Part shown: positions 15,181-23,746 of the stretch, piece by piece | Numbering within the stretch: the first letter of the stretch is position 1 | How the letters are laid out: every line of letters starts with the position of its first letter | Virus record (IMG/VR): IMGVR_UViG_3300043119_000437 | Span: 1-37,167 of that record | Length of the DNA: 37,167 nucleotides | Origin: a virus | Reading direction: 5' to 3' (one strand) | Notes under the pieces: model-generated | What the model was told of the DNA's origin: nothing | Database searches by the model: none | What the model saw: the letters and a program-made list of their open reading frames with translations, nothing else | Position numbers and translations under genes: made by a program

Positions 15181-17228
15181 GCGGCGCCCTCGGCATAGGT
15201 GCGGCGGCGGGCGTCGGCCACGGCGCGCACCGTCTGGATCTTGGCCACCTGCATGGCGGCCATCACATCGTTGCGGCTGACCTGCGAGCCCACGGTGATG
15301 TTCTGCACCACGTTGACGGCGCCGCCGCCGGCCAGGGCGCTGTTGGGTGTGACCTTGCCGCCGCGCGGCCCGGCCAGCAGCCAGTCCTGCCCGCCGCGGC
15401 TGAACATCTCCACGCCGGATTCATTGACCCGCTGCATGCTCCAGGGCTGCACCGTGCCGCCGGCCGCCTTGCCGGTGCCCAGGCCGAACAGGCTGCCGAA
15501 GATGGCGCCGAACAGCCCCGCGCCACCAGCGGCCCCGCCCGACGCCTTGAGCAGGTCACCGAACAGGGCGTTCCCCAGGTCGGCGGCGATGGCCTCGGCG
15601 GCCAGCTTGATCAGCAGGTTGCCCCACAGCCGGCCGATGCTGTCGACGTCGCCGCGCAGCGTGGCCTCGACGGTGGAGCCCAGCGCGTCCTGCACGTTTT
15701 CGGCGAAGCGCTCCAGGCTCTTGTTGCTGGCGTTGAAGGTCTGTTCGGCCGCGTCCTTGATGCCGCCGATGCCACGCACGATGCGGTCCAGCTCCTCGGG
15801 GCTGAATGCCTCGCCTGCTGCCAGCCGCGCTTCCAGGCGGGTGGTCTGCGCCCGCTTCAGCGCATCGGCGGTGCGGCCGGCGAAGCTGTTCAGTGCGTCG
15901 TCCAGCCCGCGTTGCTCGTCAGCCTGGCGCTGCAGCTCGGTGGTCATGGCCCTGGCGAATGCCAGGCCGCGCTCGCGCTCGTCGGATTCTTCCGCCAGGG
16001 CCAGCACCAGCTGGCGCACCTGCGGGATCTGGCCGGTGGCGCCGATGCTGCGCAGCAGGTTCAGCGCTTTCTGGCGCTCGGTCAGGTCGGCGGCCTTGTC
16101 GGCCTCTTTTTGCAGCTGGTCGACATAGCGCGCCAGGGCCTGCGTGCTTTCGTCAATCTCAGTCTTGGGTGCCGTGACCGCCTTGGGCTTGGTGCTGGTC
16201 GGCAGCGACGGTAGGCTGCCGCCGATCCCGCCACGCCCTTGGCCGGCGCTGCCGGCGTTGTTGAGCGTGCGGTAGTAGTCGGCAACCTTGGCGACCTCGC
16301 CGCGCTCTTTCTGCAGGGCCTCGATGCGCTGCTGGCTGAAGCGGCCGGCAAAGCCGTCCGATCCGTCGCGCACCTTGGCAATGCGCGCGTCGATGTCGGC
16401 CAGCTGCTTGTTGTACTCGGCCAGGCCCTTGGCTGGCGAGTCTTTGAACTGCGTTGCGCCAGACAAAACCGCCTGGATGGCCGCAGCCAACCCGCCAAAC
16501 GATGCGGTGGCCGTGGTGACGTTGGCAACGGTCCGCTGGATGGACACCGCCATCTCGCCCAGCAGGCTGCGCGATGCGTCCTGCACATTCACGCGCAGCG
16601 CTGCCAGCGCCTTGTTGAACCGCTCGGCCTGCTCGGCCTGCTCGCGGGTCACCGTGGCATTCAGCTCACCAGCCTCGGCCAGATCCTTCAGGAACGGGGC
16701 CGCCTCGCGGATGCTTTTGCCGAACAGCTCCTGCGTGATGCGCGCCTTGTTGCCGTCGTCGGCAAAGCCAGCCAGCGCCACGGCGGTGCGCTGCAGCGCC
16801 ACCGCGGGGTCGATCTGCTGCAGCTCCTTGGCCGACAGGCCCAGCGCCTTGAACACGCCGGCCGCGTCGCTGGCGGGGTTGGCCGACTGCGCCAGCGCGG
16901 CGTTGAACTTCACCAGGATGCCCGACACATCCTGCAGCGTGCCGCCGTTCAGCCGGGCCACACGCTCCAGGCCGCTCAGGCTCTCGATGCTGGCGCCGGT
17001 GGCGTCGGCCACATCGTTGAGCGCGTCCACCGCGTCGGCCACGTTCTTGACAAAGGCCACCAGGCCGGCCGCGCTGGCCAGGGTGGCGAACGCCGGGCCG
17101 ATCAACCCCGCGCTGGCGGCCAGCTCGGCCGCGCTGCTGCTGGTGCTGGCCAGCTGGCCGCGCACCTGCTGCAGCACGCGGCTGGCGCGGTCTTCAGCGG
17201 TGACGGTGATCTTGGCCTGGCCGGTCAT
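15177..17228 (-). CDS. Tail tape measure protein
   Basis: This 683-aa protein follows the G/GT chaperone, the usual place of the tape measure. It begins with ITVTAEDRASRVLQQVRGQL and a hydrophobic stretch (GLIGPAFATLASAAGLVAFV), then has long Ala/Glu/Arg-rich helices suited to a rod. A Gly-rich segment near residues 560-590 and the tail-proximal motif GGEMFSRGG-like sequence (SGVEMFSRGGQDWLLAG) close it. It sets tail length: at about 1.5 angstrom per residue one expects roughly 100 nm (inference). No lytic domain is visible. Confidence 0.9.
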   Translation of the reverse strand: MTGQAKITVTAEDRASRVLQQVRGQLASTSSSAAELAASAGLIGPAFATLASAAGLVAFVKNVADAVDALNDVADATGASIESLSGLERVARLNGGTLQDVSGILVKFNAALAQSANPASDAAGVFKALGLSAKELQQIDPAVALQRTAVALAGFADDGNKARITQELFGKSIREAAPFLKDLAEAGELNATVTREQAEQAERFNKALAALRVNVQDASRSLLGEMAVSIQRTVANVTTATASFGGLAAAIQAVLSGATQFKDSPAKGLAEYNKQLADIDARIAKVRDGSDGFAGRFSQQRIEALQKERGEVAKVADYYRTLNNAGSAGQGRGGIGGSLPSLPTSTKPKAVTAPKTEIDESTQALARYVDQLQKEADKAADLTERQKALNLLRSIGATGQIPQVRQLVLALAEESDERERGLAFARAMTTELQRQADEQRGLDDALNSFAGRTADALKRAQTTRLEARLAAGEAFSPEELDRIVRGIGGIKDAAEQTFNASNKSLERFAENVQDALGSTVEATLRGDVDSIGRLWGNLLIKLAAEAIAADLGNALFGDLLKASGGAAGGAGLFGAIFGSLFGLGTGKAAGGTVQPWSMQRVNESGVEMFSRGGQDWLLAGPRGGKVTPNSALAGGGAVNVVQNITVGSQVSRNDVMAAMQVAKIQTVRAVADARRRTYAEGAA

Positions 17229-17491
17229 GGTTGCTTGTCCTCGATCTCGCGCAGGGTGCCGCGGATCACGCGCAGCAGCTCGATGTGGTGGTGCCAGTCA
17301 GGCACCGGGTGCAGGGCCTCGTAGACCGGCCAGCGCTCGGGGTGCCAGCCAGCGCAGAAGCCCCAGCAGTCCAGCGCCATCTCGGCCGCGGGGCTGAGCG
17401 GCGCGGGCCGCTCTTGCAGGTCATCCAGGCCGGCCAGCTGCAGGGCGCGCATGTCATCACGGCTGGCGTGGTGGTTGACATGCGCCGTTAG
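17225..17491 (-). CDS. Tail assembly chaperone T part, read by -1 frameshift
   Basis: This is the -1 frame downstream of the G gene. It is open from the slippery site (17491) to the stop at 17225 and adds 88 residues (LTAHVNHHASRDDMRALQLA onward) to make a GT product of about 221 aa. An internal ATG at 17452 would give a 75-aa protein, but it lies inside the stem of the frameshift signal and has no evident ribosome binding site. The T part has Trp-rich motifs (DCWGFCAGWHPERWPVYEAL). GT-type proteins bind the tape measure and tail tube during tail assembly. The stop overlaps the tape-measure start. Confidence 0.85.
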   Translation of the reverse strand, partial: LTAHVNHHASRDDMRALQLAGLDDLQERPAPLSPAAEMALDCWGFCAGWHPERWPVYEALHPVPDWHHHIELLRVIRGTLREIEDKQP

Positions 17492-17497
17492 TTTTTT
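17447..17497 (-). promoter_or_regulatory. Programmed -1 ribosomal frameshift signal
   Basis: On the minus strand the end of the G gene reads GCA AAA AAC TAA, which contains the slippery heptamer A-AAA-AAC (17497-17491) in the correct phase. After a 5-base spacer comes a perfect 10-bp stem, GCGCATGTCA (17485-17476) with TGACATGCGC (17456-17447), and a 19-base loop. The -1 frame then stays open through the T part. All three canonical elements are present. Confidence 0.93.
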
Positions 17498-17889
17498 GCG
17501 TCGGCCTCGACCGCCGCGGCGCGCTGGGCCATGCGCTCGTTGATCAGGTCGGCCAGCTCTTGCGCGGCCTCGGGCTGCGCGTCCAGCAGCAGCGGCACGG
17601 CGCCGGCTTCCCAGGGCAGCGGCGTGTCGGCCTCGCCCTGCGTCTGGTCGGGCGGCAGCACATGCCGCACCCGTGCGCCCTGCCAGCCGATGACGGCGGC
17701 CTCCAGCACCGCGCGCTGGGTGACCAGCAGCGCCGCACGGTCGCCGCCGGCCTGCATGGCGCCGCTGCGCTGGGCAGCCAGCAACACCTCGTGCCGGGTG
17801 GGCACGCGCAGGCGGTAGGTGATGTCGCTGATGGTGTGCGACAACTCCCGGGCGGCCAGTGCGCGCTGCTGCAGGGTTTGCAGGTCCAT
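17488..17889 (-). CDS. Tail assembly chaperone G
   Basis: This 133-aa protein starts at ATG 17889 and ends at TAA 17488, right after the slippery site. It lies between the tail tube gene and the tape measure, the place of lambda G. It is largely helical and acidic at the C-terminus (EAAQELADLINERMAQRAAA). It should coat the tape measure during tail assembly, with a minor share of ribosomes making the G-T fusion. Confidence 0.85.
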   Translation of the reverse strand: MDLQTLQQRALAARELSHTISDITYRLRVPTRHEVLLAAQRSGAMQAGGDRAALLVTQRAVLEAAVIGWQGARVRHVLPPDQTQGEADTPLPWEAGAVPLLLDAQPEAAQELADLINERMAQRAAAVEADAKN

Positions 17890-17899
17890 GCGCGCCCGA

Positions 17900-18550
17900 T
17901 CAGGTGGCGTAGCGGGTCGGGTCAGCCACGAAGCTCAGGCTGATGCTGCCGCGCAGCGTGCTGTCCTCGATGGTGGGCACGGCCTGCAGCGACCAGTAGG
18001 CGTTGGCCACCAGACGGCTGGCGTTGGGGAAAATCATGCGCATGCCCGTGGCGGTCGCCGTGTCGCTGGCGCTCTGCACCGTGCCGTACCACGCCAGGCT
18101 GGGGTCATCGAACAGCGGCAGCGTGACGTTGACCGCACCGCGCACGGTCGGGATCTGCTTCTGCGTCCGGTCAGTCAGGGTGGTGATGTCGGCAAACTGC
18201 TGCTCGCCGCCGCTCACGCTGATGCCGCTGGTGATCTGGCTGAGGTTCGTCCACGCGGTGATGCGCCGGATGGTGCCGGTGCCGGTGCCGGCCGGGTACA
18301 GGCTGGCGCTGGTGGTGGTGATGCCCTCGAACGTGATGTCGTTCGTGGCCACGGCCGACACGCGCACGATGCGCCCGTTGAGCCGGTCCCAGCCGCTGGT
18401 GACTTCGAGAAAGTCGCCCACCACCACGCTGTGGCCGCCGGCCAGCGTGGCCACGGCGGCTGCCGCGTTGGTGATGGCAGACATGGCGACCGATGCGCCG
18501 TAGGTGGACGCAATGGCCACGAGGGTGCCGGTTGCAAGGGTGATTGCCAT
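17900..18550 (-). CDS. Major tail tube protein
   Basis: This 216-aa protein is beta-rich with the usual tube layout: a binding-loop region (GDFLEVTSGWDRLNGRIVRV), a strand-rich middle (EQQFADITTLTDRTQKQIPT) and a C-terminal segment (SRLVANAYWSLQAVPTIEDS). It sits between the tail terminator and the G chaperone, as the tail tube gene does in lambda-like phages. Polymerised rings of it form the non-contractile tail tube around the tape measure. Confidence 0.85.
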   Translation of the reverse strand: MAITLATGTLVAIASTYGASVAMSAITNAAAAVATLAGGHSVVVGDFLEVTSGWDRLNGRIVRVSAVATNDITFEGITTTSASLYPAGTGTGTIRRITAWTNLSQITSGISVSGGEQQFADITTLTDRTQKQIPTVRGAVNVTLPLFDDPSLAWYGTVQSASDTATATGMRMIFPNASRLVANAYWSLQAVPTIEDSTLRGSISLSFVADPTRYAT

Positions 18551-18562
18551 GGTTGGCCTCCG

Positions 18563-18991
18563 TCAGGAAAGGATGGATTCCGGCAACGCCGGCTGAACGT
18601 AGAACAGCGCCTGCAGGCGCAGCGTGATGCGGCCGGTGGCGGCCTCACCGTCGTTGGACACCTCGCGCCCGATGCCCAGCAGCTGCAGGTCGTAGGGCAC
18701 CGGCGCGGCGAACAGCAGCGGCAGCGCGCCGGCGGCCAGCGCGTGCATGGCGTCGTCGGCGTCGGCCGTGGCGCGCACGTAGGCGGTGGCGTCGACATCG
18801 AGCCGGTGGGCGTTGATGCCGTCGATGCTGCTGCGCTCGGTCACCTCGTCGGCCGCGGTCACTTTCCAGGCCGGCAGGCTGGCCTCGTCCAGCGGCCACA
18901 GCCGGCTGGTGTAGACGCGCCCGCCGGTGGCGGCCAGCGGCACCAGGCGCGCGGCCAGGGCGTCGATGACTTGGGCAGCAGCCAGAGCCAT
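18563..18991 (-). CDS. Tail terminator (gpU-like)
   Basis: This 142-aa protein has the layout of U-type terminators: an N-terminal helix (AAAQVIDALAARLVPLAATG), a strand with a Trp/Pro motif (LWPLDEASLPAWKV) and a later alpha-beta section (DDAMHALAAGALPLLFAAPV). It lies between the head-tail joining protein and the tail tube protein, where this gene is found. It should cap the finished tail and connect to the head. Confidence 0.75.
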   Translation of the reverse strand: MALAAAQVIDALAARLVPLAATGGRVYTSRLWPLDEASLPAWKVTAADEVTERSSIDGINAHRLDVDATAYVRATADADDAMHALAAGALPLLFAAPVPYDLQLLGIGREVSNDGEAATGRITLRLQALFYVQPALPESILS

Positions 18992-18994
18992 GGG

Positions 18995-19270
18995 TCAGCC
19001 CCTCGCCAGCACCAGGCGCTGGAAAGCGCCCTCGGGCGGCAGGCGCAGCACCTGGCGCACGCGGTAGGTCACGCCGTCGGCCACAAACACCTGACCAGCC
19101 GCAGCGGCTGCCGTGTCAGACGTGCGCACGGTGGCCGCGGGGCCTTGGGTGATCATGTCGTCCAGCACGATCTCGGCCGCGGCGTCGACGATGGCCACCA
19201 CCGGCGCACCGGCCAGCGTGGCGGTGGCGCCAAACAGGTCCAGGTACAGGGTGGTGTCGTCCAGCGGCAT
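18995..19270 (-). CDS. Head-tail joining protein (FII-like)
   Basis: This 91-aa protein, four bases upstream of the terminator gene, has a small beta-barrel look (AAEIVLDDMITQGPAATVRT, then VFVADGVTYRVRQVLRLPPE). Such proteins sit on the connector and receive the tail, as lambda FII does. The assignment rests on length, fold pattern and gene order. Confidence 0.7.
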   Translation of the reverse strand: MPLDDTTLYLDLFGATATLAGAPVVAIVDAAAEIVLDDMITQGPAATVRTSDTAAAAAGQVFVADGVTYRVRQVLRLPPEGAFQRLVLARG

Positions 19271-19273
19271 GGC

Positions 19274-19498
19274 TCAGCCCGCCAGGTTGCGCGGTGGCGC
19301 CTTGGGGCGGGCCTTGGGCGGCGCCATGTCGGCCGCCGGCTGCACCGACACCTTGCCGGCGTTGGCCAGCTCGCGCGCCTGCTGGCGGTTGAGCTGCACC
19401 ACCTCGCCCACCTCCACCCGCAGGCCCGCCATGAAGATCGGGCGCAGCACGGTGTGCGGCTGGGTCTCGGGGCCGGGCTGGGGCAGTTGGTTGGCCAT
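19274..19498 (-). CDS. Small head-region protein, unknown
   Basis: I start it at ATG 19498, giving 74 aa. A short ordered middle (EVGEVVQLNRQQARELANAG) is flanked by Pro-rich ends. It lies between the capsid hairpin and the FII-like gene. Small proteins here can be connector or head-completion accessories (compare lambda FI), but the sequence does not settle it. Confidence 0.6.
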   Translation of the reverse strand: MANQLPQPGPETQPHTVLRPIFMAGLRVEVGEVVQLNRQQARELANAGKVSVQPAADMAPPKARPKAPPRNLAG

Positions 19499-19530
19499 GG
19501 TGGGCGCTGCGGGTGGGTGCGGGCGGGTGC

Positions 19531-19559
19531 GCCGGCCCCAGCGTTGTGCCGGGGCCGGC
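19531..19559 (-). terminator. Strong hairpin after the capsid gene
   Basis: GCCGGCCCC (19531-19539) and GGGGCCGGC (19551-19559) form a perfect 9-bp stem with an 11-base loop. It lies 8 bases past the capsid stop and ahead of the next gene. No T-tract follows on the minus strand, so this is a pausing, RNA-stabilising or partial-termination hairpin rather than a classic terminator. It would favour capsid over downstream expression. Confidence 0.7.
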
Positions 19560-19566
19560 TGGCCGA

Positions 19567-21483
19567 TCAGGTGATCGACGTGGCGCGGCTGAAGGCGGCG
19601 GCCTGGCGGATGCCAACGTCCACCGACTGCATGGCGCGGATGCCGGTGATGCCGGCGGCGAAGTTGGCGTAGGGGTTCATCGCCAGTTCCAACATGCCCC
19701 ACTCGGCGATCACCACCTGGCTGAAGTCACCGAACACCATCGACGCGGCAGTGACCTGCGTGGTGGTGGTGGCGCCAAAGCCGGCCATCTGGCCGTCCAG
19801 CACCGAGCCCGACCACAGCGGCGTGTCGGTGGACGCAAACCGCTGGCGCTGCATCAGCAGGCCGGCCACGGCCGGCGTGGTGACGTAGGCGCTGCCGGTC
19901 GACAGGGCATTGCCCGCGGCCACATCGGTCTGGAACTCGACCACGCCGGCGTAGGCCAGCGACGTGCCGGTGACCGAGCCGATGCCGGCCGTGGCGCTGA
20001 TGCCGGTGGGCTGGCCCGATGCGCCGCTGCCCTCCAGGCCGGCCAGGTCGATGGCCAGGCCGATGACCTTGGTCAGGTCGTTCATCACCAGCATGTCGGC
20101 CGCCGGGGTGCTTTGCAGCATCAGCAGGCGCGACAGCTCGGTGTAGGCACCGACCGTCTTGGGCGACATGGCCAGCTGGCCGATGGTCTGCTGGCTTTCG
20201 GTGATGGCGGTGGCTTCCGTCGCCAGCCAGTAGCCGGTGGCAGCGCCGGTCAGCTTGGGGATGGTGACCGAGCCGACCAGGCCGGGCAGCATGGTGGCGC
20301 CCAGGCGGGCCAGCACGCTGCGGGCGCGCAGCAGGTCGATGAACGACTGCGGCTGGATGTCGGTGCCGACCATGAACCCACCCGCCGTGGTGGTGCCCAC
20401 GGTCAGGTCGCGCTTGGCGGCCATCACGTCCAGCGGCACGTAGAAGCCGCCGTTGACCGCCTCGGCAATGCCGGCGCGCTTGCAGATGGCGTCCGAGCAT
20501 TCCTTCTCGAAGCCGGCCTGGCGCCAGTCGCGGTCGACCATGGCGCGGATGGCGCGCATCACGCTGAAGCGCTGCTGGTCCTTCTTGCTCAGGTCCAGGT
20601 TGGTGACCTGCGTGGTCTGCGCCGCGGTGATGGCGTTGGCCATCAGGTTGCGGAAGCCCTGCACCGACTCGCCAGACTCGATGGCGGCGGTGGCCTTGGC
20701 GGCGCCGTCGAAGCGGCTGAACTGGTCGCCAATGGCGCGGATCTCGGCAGCGCGCTGGCGCTCGGCCTTGATGACATCGGCGGCGGCCGGGGACAGGTTG
20801 AGCGCGGGCGCGGCCGGCTGCTCGATGGTGGTGGTGGTCATGGTGCGGGTCTCCGAAGGGGTGGAGGTGGTGGCGGGGGTGGCGGCGGGCATGGGTGCCA
20901 GCACGGCCTGGGGTGCGGGTTGGCGCGGGTCGTCTTCCGCGTTGCGGCCCACGCCCACGGAGGGGTCAGCGGGCACAGAGACCAGGGACACCTCGTAGGG
21001 CTCCCAGTCGGTCACGCGGTAGGTGTCGGCCTGGCTGTCGCCCTGGTTGGGGTCGCCCTCGACCTTGACCAGCTCAGCCTCATGGATGAGGTAGCCCACC
21101 GAGACGTTGCGGCGGATGCCATCCACCACGTCCTGGAAAACTTCCTCGGCGTCGGCGCTCTTCCCAAAGCGCACCACGGCACGGCACACCCGGTCGGCGC
21201 CAATGCTCACGGACTCGACCACGCCGATCTGCTCATCGGTGTCGTGGTTCCACAGCAGGGGTGCGCCGCTCATCAGGCGCGACAGGCGCACGGCGCGGGC
21301 GCTGCAGTCCAGCACCTCGACACCCCACCAGCGCTGGTAGGGCAGCTCACTGGCAAAGCTCAGCTCGACGGTACGGGCCTCGGCGTTGACCGCGGCGCGC
21401 TCGACGCTCAGGAACCGCTCGACCCGGGTGCCGGGGCGCAGCGCGGTCGCTGTTGCTGAGAGTTGGGCGGGGTTGCTGCTCAT
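19567..21483 (-). CDS. Fused prohead protease - HK97-type major capsid protein
   Basis: This is a 638-aa fusion. Residues 1-190 look like an HK97-family (U35) prohead protease, with His80 in LLWNHDTDEQIG and Ser128 in VSVGYLIHEAEL as catalytic candidates. A Pro/Thr-rich linker and a helical delta-like region (DVIKAERQRAAEIRAIGDQF) follow. The HK97-fold capsid section runs from about residue 330 (GGFYVPLDVMAAKRDLTVGT; later IPKLTGAATGYWLATEATAI) to the end. Such fusions are known in other phages. An internal Met215 (ATG 20841) has GGAG nine bases upstream and could give a separate capsid precursor of about 424 aa. The main ATG lacks a clear ribosome binding site. Confidence 0.93.
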   Translation of the reverse strand: MSSNPAQLSATATALRPGTRVERFLSVERAAVNAEARTVELSFASELPYQRWWGVEVLDCSARAVRLSRLMSGAPLLWNHDTDEQIGVVESVSIGADRVCRAVVRFGKSADAEEVFQDVVDGIRRNVSVGYLIHEAELVKVEGDPNQGDSQADTYRVTDWEPYEVSLVSVPADPSVGVGRNAEDDPRQPAPQAVLAPMPAATPATTSTPSETRTMTTTTIEQPAAPALNLSPAAADVIKAERQRAAEIRAIGDQFSRFDGAAKATAAIESGESVQGFRNLMANAITAAQTTQVTNLDLSKKDQQRFSVMRAIRAMVDRDWRQAGFEKECSDAICKRAGIAEAVNGGFYVPLDVMAAKRDLTVGTTTAGGFMVGTDIQPQSFIDLLRARSVLARLGATMLPGLVGSVTIPKLTGAATGYWLATEATAITESQQTIGQLAMSPKTVGAYTELSRLLMLQSTPAADMLVMNDLTKVIGLAIDLAGLEGSGASGQPTGISATAGIGSVTGTSLAYAGVVEFQTDVAAGNALSTGSAYVTTPAVAGLLMQRQRFASTDTPLWSGSVLDGQMAGFGATTTTQVTAASMVFGDFSQVVIAEWGMLELAMNPYANFAAGITGIRAMQSVDVGIRQAAAFSRATSIT

Positions 21484-21501
21484 GCCCGCATGGTTGCGGG
21501 C
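21484..21501 (-). repeat. Hairpin abutting the capsid start codon
   Basis: GCCCGC (21484-21489) and GCGGGC (21496-21501) form a perfect 6-bp stem with a 6-base loop ending immediately before the ATG at 21483. No ribosome binding site is seen in the leader. The hairpin could modulate initiation of the protease-capsid fusion. Confidence 0.6.
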
Positions 21502-21514
21502 GGGGCGGTTTCAG

Positions 21515-21547
21515 ATCAGGGGGAAAAATGCGACAGGTCAGCGGCGC
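21515..21547 (-). repeat. Duplicated intergenic element, copy A
   Basis: ATCAGGGGGAAA, two bases, TGCGACAG, a short variable part, TCAGCGG, one base, GCC. The same blocks in the same order occur at 29541-29577. The TCA is the reverse of the stop codon of the preceding minus-strand gene. It lies just ahead of the capsid gene. Confidence 0.85.
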
Positions 21548-21825
21548 CGGGTGCGCAGCGCCATGCGCCCCAGGCGCGCGTTGTCGGCGCCGGCCGGGCC
21601 GCGCAGCACGGCGCCGTAGTTGAAGCGGTCAGCGGCCACGGCCACCAGCGCATAGGCTTGCAGGTTGATGCTGGCGCTGCCGCTGATGCTGGCCAGCGCC
21701 GTGGCCTGGCCGCTGGCGGTGAACACGAAGGACGCGCTGCCCGCAAGCGTGGCGGGCGGGGCGGTGCCGGTGGCGCCGTACCACTGGCCAGCCCACTGGC
21801 CGGCGTAGCCGCCCGCCCAGGCCAT
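21538..21825 (-). CDS. Small virion-type protein with repeated beta motif
   Basis: This 95-aa protein starts at ATG 21825. The opening is Trp/Gly-rich (MAWAGGYAGQWAGQWYGATG). The middle (GSASFVFTASGQATALASIS, then GSASINLQ) resembles a segment of the neighbouring 262-aa protein (GAASFAINGNGNLLASLSAV, then GSASLSI). It ends in an Arg run. It is probably a small structural or decoration protein of the head. Its stop codon lies in the duplicated element. Confidence 0.6.
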   Translation of the reverse strand: MAWAGGYAGQWAGQWYGATGTAPPATLAGSASFVFTASGQATALASISGSASINLQAYALVAVAADRFNYGAVLRGPAGADNARLGRMALRTRRR

Positions 21826-21830
21826 GGCTG

Positions 21831-22619
21831 TCAGGCCCCGCCGTTCAGTGCGTCGATGGTGCGGTTGCCGGCGCTGTACGCGCCGTCAATGCGCACCGTG
21901 CTGCCGTCCAGCCCATAGAACTGCGGGTTGCCGCCCTCCAGCCCGGTGGCGGCGCCCGCCGCATGGGCGGCCACCAGGCGCAGGATCTGCTCGGCGCTGT
22001 AGCCGGCCTCGACCACCCTGGCCCACACCGCGCCGGCAATGGCGTCGGTCGTCAGCACGCCACCGTCGACGGTGCTGCCCTGCATGTTGCCCACGGCATA
22101 GGGCACCAGCGTGCCGCTGAACGTCATCGACGCCGCGGCCACCAGGTCGGCCTTGGCGCCCAGGATGGGCGTGTTGGTGGTGATGCTCAGGCTGGCCGAC
22201 CCCACCGCGCTGAGCGATGCCAGCAGGTTGCCGTTGCCGTTGATGGCGAACGATGCCGCGCCGCCGCCCGACGTGATCAGCCCGCCGGTCATGTCGGCCA
22301 CCGGGAACGACATGGTGGCCGTGCCGGTGGTGGTGACGCCGCGCAGGCCCGATGCGTCGGCGGTGAACGACATCACCATGTCGTTGCGGCTGCTCATCTC
22401 GCCGCTCTTCTGCGGCAGCATCCAGGTGCTGCCGGCATAGTTGCCGCTGGGGATGGCGTACAGCACCAGCGCGGTGGTGCGGCCGCTGACGTACAGGCTG
22501 TTGCGCGCCGCGCCGCTTTTCTGCCAGTTGCTGGGAACCTGCACCGCGGCCGATGTGGTGCTGCCACCAAAGAACCGGCCAGGCCCCTTGGTCAGCACCG
22601 AATAGTTGCCCAGCAGCAC
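21831..22619 (-). CDS. Virion structural protein, unknown
   Basis: The start is GTG 22619, just after the previous stop, giving 262 aa. The first half is beta-rich, with repeated G-x-A-S/T-x-S/T patterns. The C-terminal 75 residues carry a module seen in many phage structural proteins: LTTDAIAGAVWARVVEAGYS, AEQILRLVAAHAAGAATG, then STVRIDGAYSAGNRTIDALN. It lies between portal and capsid genes. A head or connector surface role is likely. Confidence 0.65.
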   Translation of the reverse strand: MLLGNYSVLTKGPGRFFGGSTTSAAVQVPSNWQKSGAARNSLYVSGRTTALVLYAIPSGNYAGSTWMLPQKSGEMSSRNDMVMSFTADASGLRGVTTTGTATMSFPVADMTGGLITSGGGAASFAINGNGNLLASLSAVGSASLSITTNTPILGAKADLVAAASMTFSGTLVPYAVGNMQGSTVDGGVLTTDAIAGAVWARVVEAGYSAEQILRLVAAHAAGAATGLEGGNPQFYGLDGSTVRIDGAYSAGNRTIDALNGGA

Positions 22620-22620
22620 A

Positions 22621-23742
22621 TCAGCCCCAGAGGAAGTCGAGGTTGCCGTAGAAGGCGCTGTTGACCGGCGTGGCCGCGCCGGCGTACATCAGCCATTGCA
22701 GGTTGGCGCCGTCGAACACACGCGGCAGGCTGGGCAGCTGGTTGAGCAGGTCACGCTCAGCGGCCACGCCCACGGTGGTGATGGGTAGCGTCAGCAGCGG
22801 GCGGCACAGCACCAGGTTCATGCAGCCGCTGGTCATGGTGGCGCTGAAGTTGACCGACTGCACCGACAGGATGCCCGCATCCCCCGCGGCCAGCGGCAGG
22901 AACGGCCCGTACTTGCCCACGCCGGTGCCGCTGTAGGGGATGGCCCCCACCGGCGACGTGGCATTGATGATGGGCAGCGACGGCGCGGCCGGTGTCAGCC
23001 GGCCCGCCACGCTGGCGGTGTTGGTGTAACTGAGCTGCACCGTGGGCGTGCCGGCGCCCATCACCACGCTGGGCACCAGGTAGGCGCGCAGGCCCTTGCC
23101 GTCAGCGTAGCGCGGCAGCGTCTGCGTGCCCAGCAGGGTCTGGGCGCCGGTGGTCGTCACCGTGCTGATGGGGAACACGGCCACCTGGTCAATCAGCATC
23201 AGCACGGCCGGCGCGGTGGTGGCCGCGGCGCTGAACGCCGACACGTTGGCGATGTGCTTCACATCCGTGCTGACGTTGCCGCCGTGGTCGATGCCGTTGG
23301 GCGTCTGCGTGCCGGTGATGGTCTGCGCCGTCACCGTCTGGCTGATGTTGACGGTGTAGGTGCCGCCGTTGTTGGCGCCGGTGCCGGTGCCCAGCGCGGT
23401 GATGTAGGTGCCGGCGGCCACGCCGGTGCCGGTCAGCAGCGTGCCCACGGTGAAGCGCCCCGAGCCATGCGTGGTGTCGGTGAACGTGGTGGTGGCGATG
23501 CTGCCGCCCAGCGCGGCCGTGGCGGCGCTGATGCTGGTGGAATCACTCAGCGCCTGGAAGGTCAGGTTGGTGCCGGCGCCGATCACGCTGGACTGGATGG
23601 GGTTGCCGCCGCCGGTGCTGAGGTCGTACCACAAGCCGGCGGCCTGCGCGGTGGCGGGCAAGGTGTTCTTGTTGAAGTCGCTGCGGAAGAACTTGCCGCC
23701 AGACAGTGACGCGATGATGGCGTCCATGGATTGGATGGGCAT
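22621..23742 (-). CDS. Virion structural protein, paralog 1 (with insertion)
   Basis: This 373-aa protein is homologous along its length to the 287-aa protein encoded next to it. Shared blocks include AGLWYDLS / [19 protein letters not shown] / [24 protein letters not shown] / [13 protein letters not shown] and [10 protein letters not shown] / [10 protein letters not shown]. It differs by an insert of about 80 residues (about 70-148) containing [19 protein letters not shown] and [12 protein letters not shown], a motif found repeatedly in phage surface proteins. It is probably a head-associated structural protein made by gene duplication. Confidence 0.75.
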   Translation of the reverse strand: MPIQSMDAIIASLSGGKFFRSDFNKNTLPATAQAAGLWYDLSTGGGNPIQSSVIGAGTNLTFQALSDSTSISAATAALGGSIATTTFTDTTHGSGRFTVGTLLTGTGVAAGTYITALGTGTGANNGGTYTVNISQTVTAQTITGTQTPNGIDHGGNVSTDVKHIANVSAFSAAATTAPAVLMLIDQVAVFPISTVTTTGAQTLLGTQTLPRYADGKGLRAYLVPSVVMGAGTPTVQLSYTNTASVAGRLTPAAPSLPIINATSPVGAIPYSGTGVGKYGPFLPLAAGDAGILSVQSVNFSATMTSGCMNLVLCRPLLTLPITTVGVAAERDLLNQLPSLPRVFDGANLQWLMYAGAATPVNSAFYGNLDFLWG

Positions 23743-23746
23743 GGCG

